A stretch of DNA of 64,000 nt, taken from the NCBI RefSeq assembly GCF_045277565.1, contig NZ_CP123585.1, forward strand, positions 1 through 64,000. Reading direction: 5' to 3'. Below the pieces are notes generated by a model that did not search any database, had not been told where the DNA came from, and saw nothing but the letters and a program-made list of their open reading frames with translations. Position 1 is the first letter of the stretch, and every line of letters starts with the position of its first letter. The translations under genes and the position numbers were made by a program. This document shows positions 61,333 through 64,000 of the stretch, in pieces. The DNA comes from Aliisedimentitalea scapharcae (GTDB taxonomy: Bacteria > Pseudomonadota > Alphaproteobacteria > Rhodobacterales > Rhodobacteraceae).

Positions 61333-62787
61333 TTGGATTGTCATTCTAATCACAGTGTTTTTCTGCGCGCGAATGGATCTTTGGCATGTTGGTGTGATGC
61401 AGGTAGCAAGCTGACCCTCAAAGCCTATGACCCGACCGTCAATTATTCCAAAGACGTCGTTTTTGGCCCGGTCTTTTCAGGTCTTAGAGGCAAACTCCAA
61501 AAGGGAGAGATGCCATTTCCCGACTATTGCCGCGATTGCATGGTGCTGGCCAGCGGGGCGTGTTTTAATCGGCAATGGGAGGAAAAAAAGGAGATTCACA
61601 TTTTCCAGGTTGAAGCTTCGATCGCTTGCATTTTGGAATGTCCTGGCTGCATGACATTGGCCGCGCGAAAAAAGAACCATGGTCGGCCCTGGCATCTTGA
61701 AGTGGAAATCTTTGAAAAATACCTCTCGGACTTCAAGAACGATGGTGTTTCCATACGAACGATCGACTTTCAAGGACATGGAGAGCCGCTCCTGAACCGG
61801 AATGTCTGGAAGATGGCTGGGCTTGCCAAATCCTATTTTCCACAGGCCAACATAACCATGTGTACCGTTGCCCATGGAAAATACGACCGTAGTCAAATTC
61901 ATTCAGGGATAGATGAGGTCATGTTTGCGATTGATGGCATTGATCAGAAGAGTTTTGAAGAAAACCGGATCCGCGGAAACTTTGACAAGGCCTACACCTT
62001 CATGAAGTCGTTCTGCCAAGGCGTCATAAACGAAGGCCGCGAGATCAAAACCATTTGGAAATACATCCTCTTTGACTGCAACAACAGCCCGGAACAGTTG
62101 ATCAGAGCTCAGGAAATGGCTGCCGAGGCGGGGGTCCAGGAGATCCTATTCGTCAATACCCAACTAGGCCCCAAGTCATCCAAGGTTTTTTCTCTCGACG
62201 AGATTCCCAAGGTCGACAATGGAGTCAAAGTCAGCATATCGGGTTACCTCAATAATTTTGGCGACACGCTCCATGGAATTGACAAGGCGCGGTTTGCCCT
62301 TCTGCAAAACGACCCGGACGCCGCCGGGTCCCACCTTCTTTATGCAGCAAACATGATCCGACGGCGCTTTGAGGGAAGCGAGCAGGGTGACGTCCTGCCC
62401 AAAGATTACCAGGCACTGATATACGAGATCCTGAATCTCGGCGAACACGACCTGCTCACGCCAGAGATCCGCTCAAAAATCAGAGCAAACTTTCATCTGA
62501 TCGCGGGCAAGCTCGATATAGGTGCCCTTTCTGCCAAGGACCTCATCATCCAGTGGAAGTCGGAAGAAATTCTCAGGCTGGTCGGCTTGGTCTATGGGAC
62601 GGACAAGCGCAGAATTTTCACCATCGTCAGTGAAAAGATGGAATATGGGTTCAACACCTTGGGAAGCAAGCTCGCCCTGCAGACCCTTTTGGCAAAGAAC
62701 CGTATTATCAAGCGCAAGTCACAGAGAGTTCTCCAGCTCGCTCAGCGGCTTAATCAGCAACCCGGGCCTGGCGTCTCTGTCATATAA
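61333..62787 (+). CDS. Radical SAM protein with N-terminal SPASM-like domain
   Basis: A 484-residue radical S-adenosylmethionine enzyme. The 4Fe-4S/SAM motif is CILECPGC (C99, C103, C106; CX3CX2C), followed by FQGHGEPLLNRNV as the GGE-equivalent strand. Before it are six cysteines, C3, C19, C21, C66, C69 and C77, spaced like an auxiliary-cluster SPASM domain (CRDC...C), which normally follows rather than precedes the barrel. The C-terminal 170 residues are helical and unassigned. TTG start with GAGGG upstream. Substrate unknown; a peptide or glycan modification is possible. The RTX gene follows by 105 bp. Confidence 0.78.
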   Translation: MDCHSNHSVFLRANGSLACWCDAGSKLTLKAYDPTVNYSKDVVFGPVFSGLRGKLQKGEMPFPDYCRDCMVLASGACFNRQWEEKKEIHIFQVEASIACILECPGCMTLAARKKNHGRPWHLEVEIFEKYLSDFKNDGVSIRTIDFQGHGEPLLNRNVWKMAGLAKSYFPQANITMCTVAHGKYDRSQIHSGIDEVMFAIDGIDQKSFEENRIRGNFDKAYTFMKSFCQGVINEGREIKTIWKYILFDCNNSPEQLIRAQEMAAEAGVQEILFVNTQLGPKSSKVFSLDEIPKVDNGVKVSISGYLNNFGDTLHGIDKARFALLQNDPDAAGSHLLYAANMIRRRFEGSEQGDVLPKDYQALIYEILNLGEHDLLTPEIRSKIRANFHLIAGKLDIGALSAKDLIIQWKSEEILRLVGLVYGTDKRRIFTIVSEKMEYGFNTLGSKLALQTLLAKNRIIKRKSQRVLQLAQRLNQQPGPGVSVI

Positions 62788-62892
62788 CGGGCCGTTGTTT
62801 GATCACGCATCTTGCACGTTCCGCCGGGTGGGTGCGCTTTCCCGTTTTGACATGTTTAATCGACGTATCAGCAGGTGATTGAGGTGAACAGG

Positions 62893-64000
62893 ATGCCAGC
62901 GCATGGCACGGATTTGTTTTCGAACTTTTATATCGAGAAGAACCATTTTTTCGAAGTTGATGTTTTCCCCGACACGACATCGATCTGGGACATTGGTTCA
63001 GTTATCCCTGAGAAGAAAATGATTGCTGCGTATCCCGGATTGCCAAATCCAATGAGTTTTGATGCCCCGTTGGCGGGTTGGGCAATGCTTGATCCTTATG
63101 GGGTTCGCCTTCCGACCGGCAGTTGGCTTAGGGCAGAAGGTCTCTTCAATTCCGACCCGCAAATGGCCGACACACGGCTGACCACGCAGAATTGGGTCAT
63201 CAGCGCAGCCAAATTCTCTCTGTTAGGCACCGCCGAAGACGATGTTCTGGATGACACGACTGCCACCACCGGCAGCCATTTAGAAGGGCTGGATGGCGAC
63301 GATCTCCTAATCGGCAGCACCCATGACGACCGGCTCTCGGGGGATGCAGGGGCCGATACGCTGATCGGTGGGCTGGGTCTGGATACGCTGATCGGCGGCG
63401 AAGGGCATGATGTTATCTATGGCAGTTTGTCAGAGGGTTCTTCTGAGACGGATCTGGCTGACCGCATTCTGGCCGGATATGGCGATGATTTTGCTGATGG
63501 CGGCTATGGCAATGACCTGTTGCGTGGCGGTGTTGGCAATGACACGCTGCTGGGCGGGTTCGGGTCGGACACGCTGATCGGTGGCGAAGGGCATGATGTG
63601 CTGACCGGCTCGGCGCTCAGCGATGTGATCTTTGGCAACTCAGGCGCGGATTTCATCAATGGCGGGTTTGGGCATGATCGGTTGAATGGCGGTTGGGGCG
63701 CGGATCGGTTTTTCCATCTGGGAACTGCGGGGCACGGGTCGGACTGGATTCAGGATTATTCAGCCGCCGACCGGGACGTATTACACTTTGGCGGCGCTGC
63801 TACCGCAGACCAGTTCCAGCTCCAATTCGTCGAAACACCCGGAGCGGGTAAAGATGGGATTGCCGAAGCTTTTGTGACGTATCGCCCGACGGGTCAAATC
63901 CTGTGGGCCTTGGTTGATGGCCAGAGTCAAAAAGCGATCAACCTTTTGCTCAACGGTGAAACAATCACCCTGCCCGCGCCAAACAACGTTATGGTAGGCA
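62893..64000 (+). CDS. RTX (hemolysin-type calcium-binding) protein, partial
   Basis: Open reading frame from ATG 62893 (GAGG and CAGG upstream) to the window end with no stop, at least 369 residues. The first 115 residues (MPAHGTDLFSNFYIEKNHFF onward) are unassigned. From about residue 130, calcium-binding nonapeptide repeats GGxGxDxLx follow (for example GGVGNDTLLGGFGSDTLIGG). The later segment GSDWIQDYSAADRDVLHFGG is the usual post-repeat block of type I secreted proteins. Export by an HlyBD/TolC-like system is expected; no such genes are in the window. Function unknown. Confidence 0.85.
   Translation, partial: MPAHGTDLFSNFYIEKNHFFEVDVFPDTTSIWDIGSVIPEKKMIAAYPGLPNPMSFDAPLAGWAMLDPYGVRLPTGSWLRAEGLFNSDPQMADTRLTTQNWVISAAKFSLLGTAEDDVLDDTTATTGSHLEGLDGDDLLIGSTHDDRLSGDAGADTLIGGLGLDTLIGGEGHDVIYGSLSEGSSETDLADRILAGYGDDFADGGYGNDLLRGGVGNDTLLGGFGSDTLIGGEGHDVLTGSALSDVIFGNSGADFINGGFGHDRLNGGWGADRFFHLGTAGHGSDWIQDYSAADRDVLHFGGAATADQFQLQFVETPGAGKDGIAEAFVTYRPTGQILWALVDGQSQKAINLLLNGETITLPAPNNVMVG

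Noticed and set aside
63241..63720. Tandem repeats considered as a CRISPR or satellite array
   Set aside because: They are degenerate coding repeats of an RTX protein with nine-residue periodicity, not spacer-separated identical repeats.

Overview
The window looks like a chromosomal or megaplasmid segment of an alphaproteobacterium of the Rhodobacteraceae (roseobacter group). Support comes from a PcaQ-controlled protocatechuate cluster carrying a DUF849 (BKACE) gene, a BCCT/Rieske/choline-sulfatase set for quaternary amines, an FeS-type photolyase remnant linked to TspO/SDR/DCC genes, an RTX protein and moderate-to-high GC. No rRNA, tRNA or CRISPR was found. Assignments rest on motif reading only; no database search was run.

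Region 1 (about 1-22.2 kb) is a decaying, IS-rich mosaic. After a urea-type ABC ATPase comes an IS3 element whose orfB is broken by a 41-bp palindromic insertion, then fragments of a sulfatase, a DUF285/BspA-like protein and an IS6 transposase. Intact housekeeping-like genes follow: acyl-CoA synthetase, GNAT, CIA30 protein, then the operon GPx-DCC-TspO-SDR, which ends in a frameshifted photolyase pseudogene. Two nearly identical 809-bp IS6-family copies in inverted orientation (10325-11133 and 20632-21440) enclose an 11-kb block. It holds a recent IS66 insertion (8-bp target duplication visible), a porin, an IS5 remnant, an AraC-type regulator, a PafA-like phosphatase and a DUF1254 protein. 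The same 15-bp inverted-repeat motif lies upstream of the porin and between the regulator and the phosphatase, so porin, phosphatase and DUF1254 gene may form one regulon carried as a module.

Region 2 (22.5-37.5 kb) holds a LolD/FtsX-type ABC system with a histidine-rich extracytoplasmic loop and a DUF3299 partner (possible metal handling), an HlyD/DUF3302-like pair, and a locus with an arylsulfatase, a second PafA-like phosphatase, an octaheme cytochrome c with repeat domain, and a Na/Pi cotransporter. It suggests release and uptake of sulfate or phosphate from organic esters.

Region 3 (37.6-52.9 kb) is catabolic. A TetR gene leads an AMP-ligase and enoyl-CoA hydratase pair. Opposite them run a carnitine-dehydrogenase-like or hydroxyacyl-CoA dehydrogenase, two SDRs, a choline-sulfatase homologue, a Rieske oxygenase and a GlxA/GbdR-like regulator. 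Next is pcaQ, divergent from pobA-pcaC-pcaH-pcaG-BKACE, then a truncated TRAP permease scar and an IclR regulator.

Region 4 (53.5-64 kb) has glutamate dehydrogenase with a LysR gene, a small lipoprotein, an L,D-transpeptidase, a BCCT transporter overlapping a 30-residue membrane microprotein, a candidate small RNA with a CCTCCTCCC loop and strong terminator, NAD synthase, a radical SAM protein with an N-terminal SPASM-like cysteine set, and an RTX protein that runs off the end.
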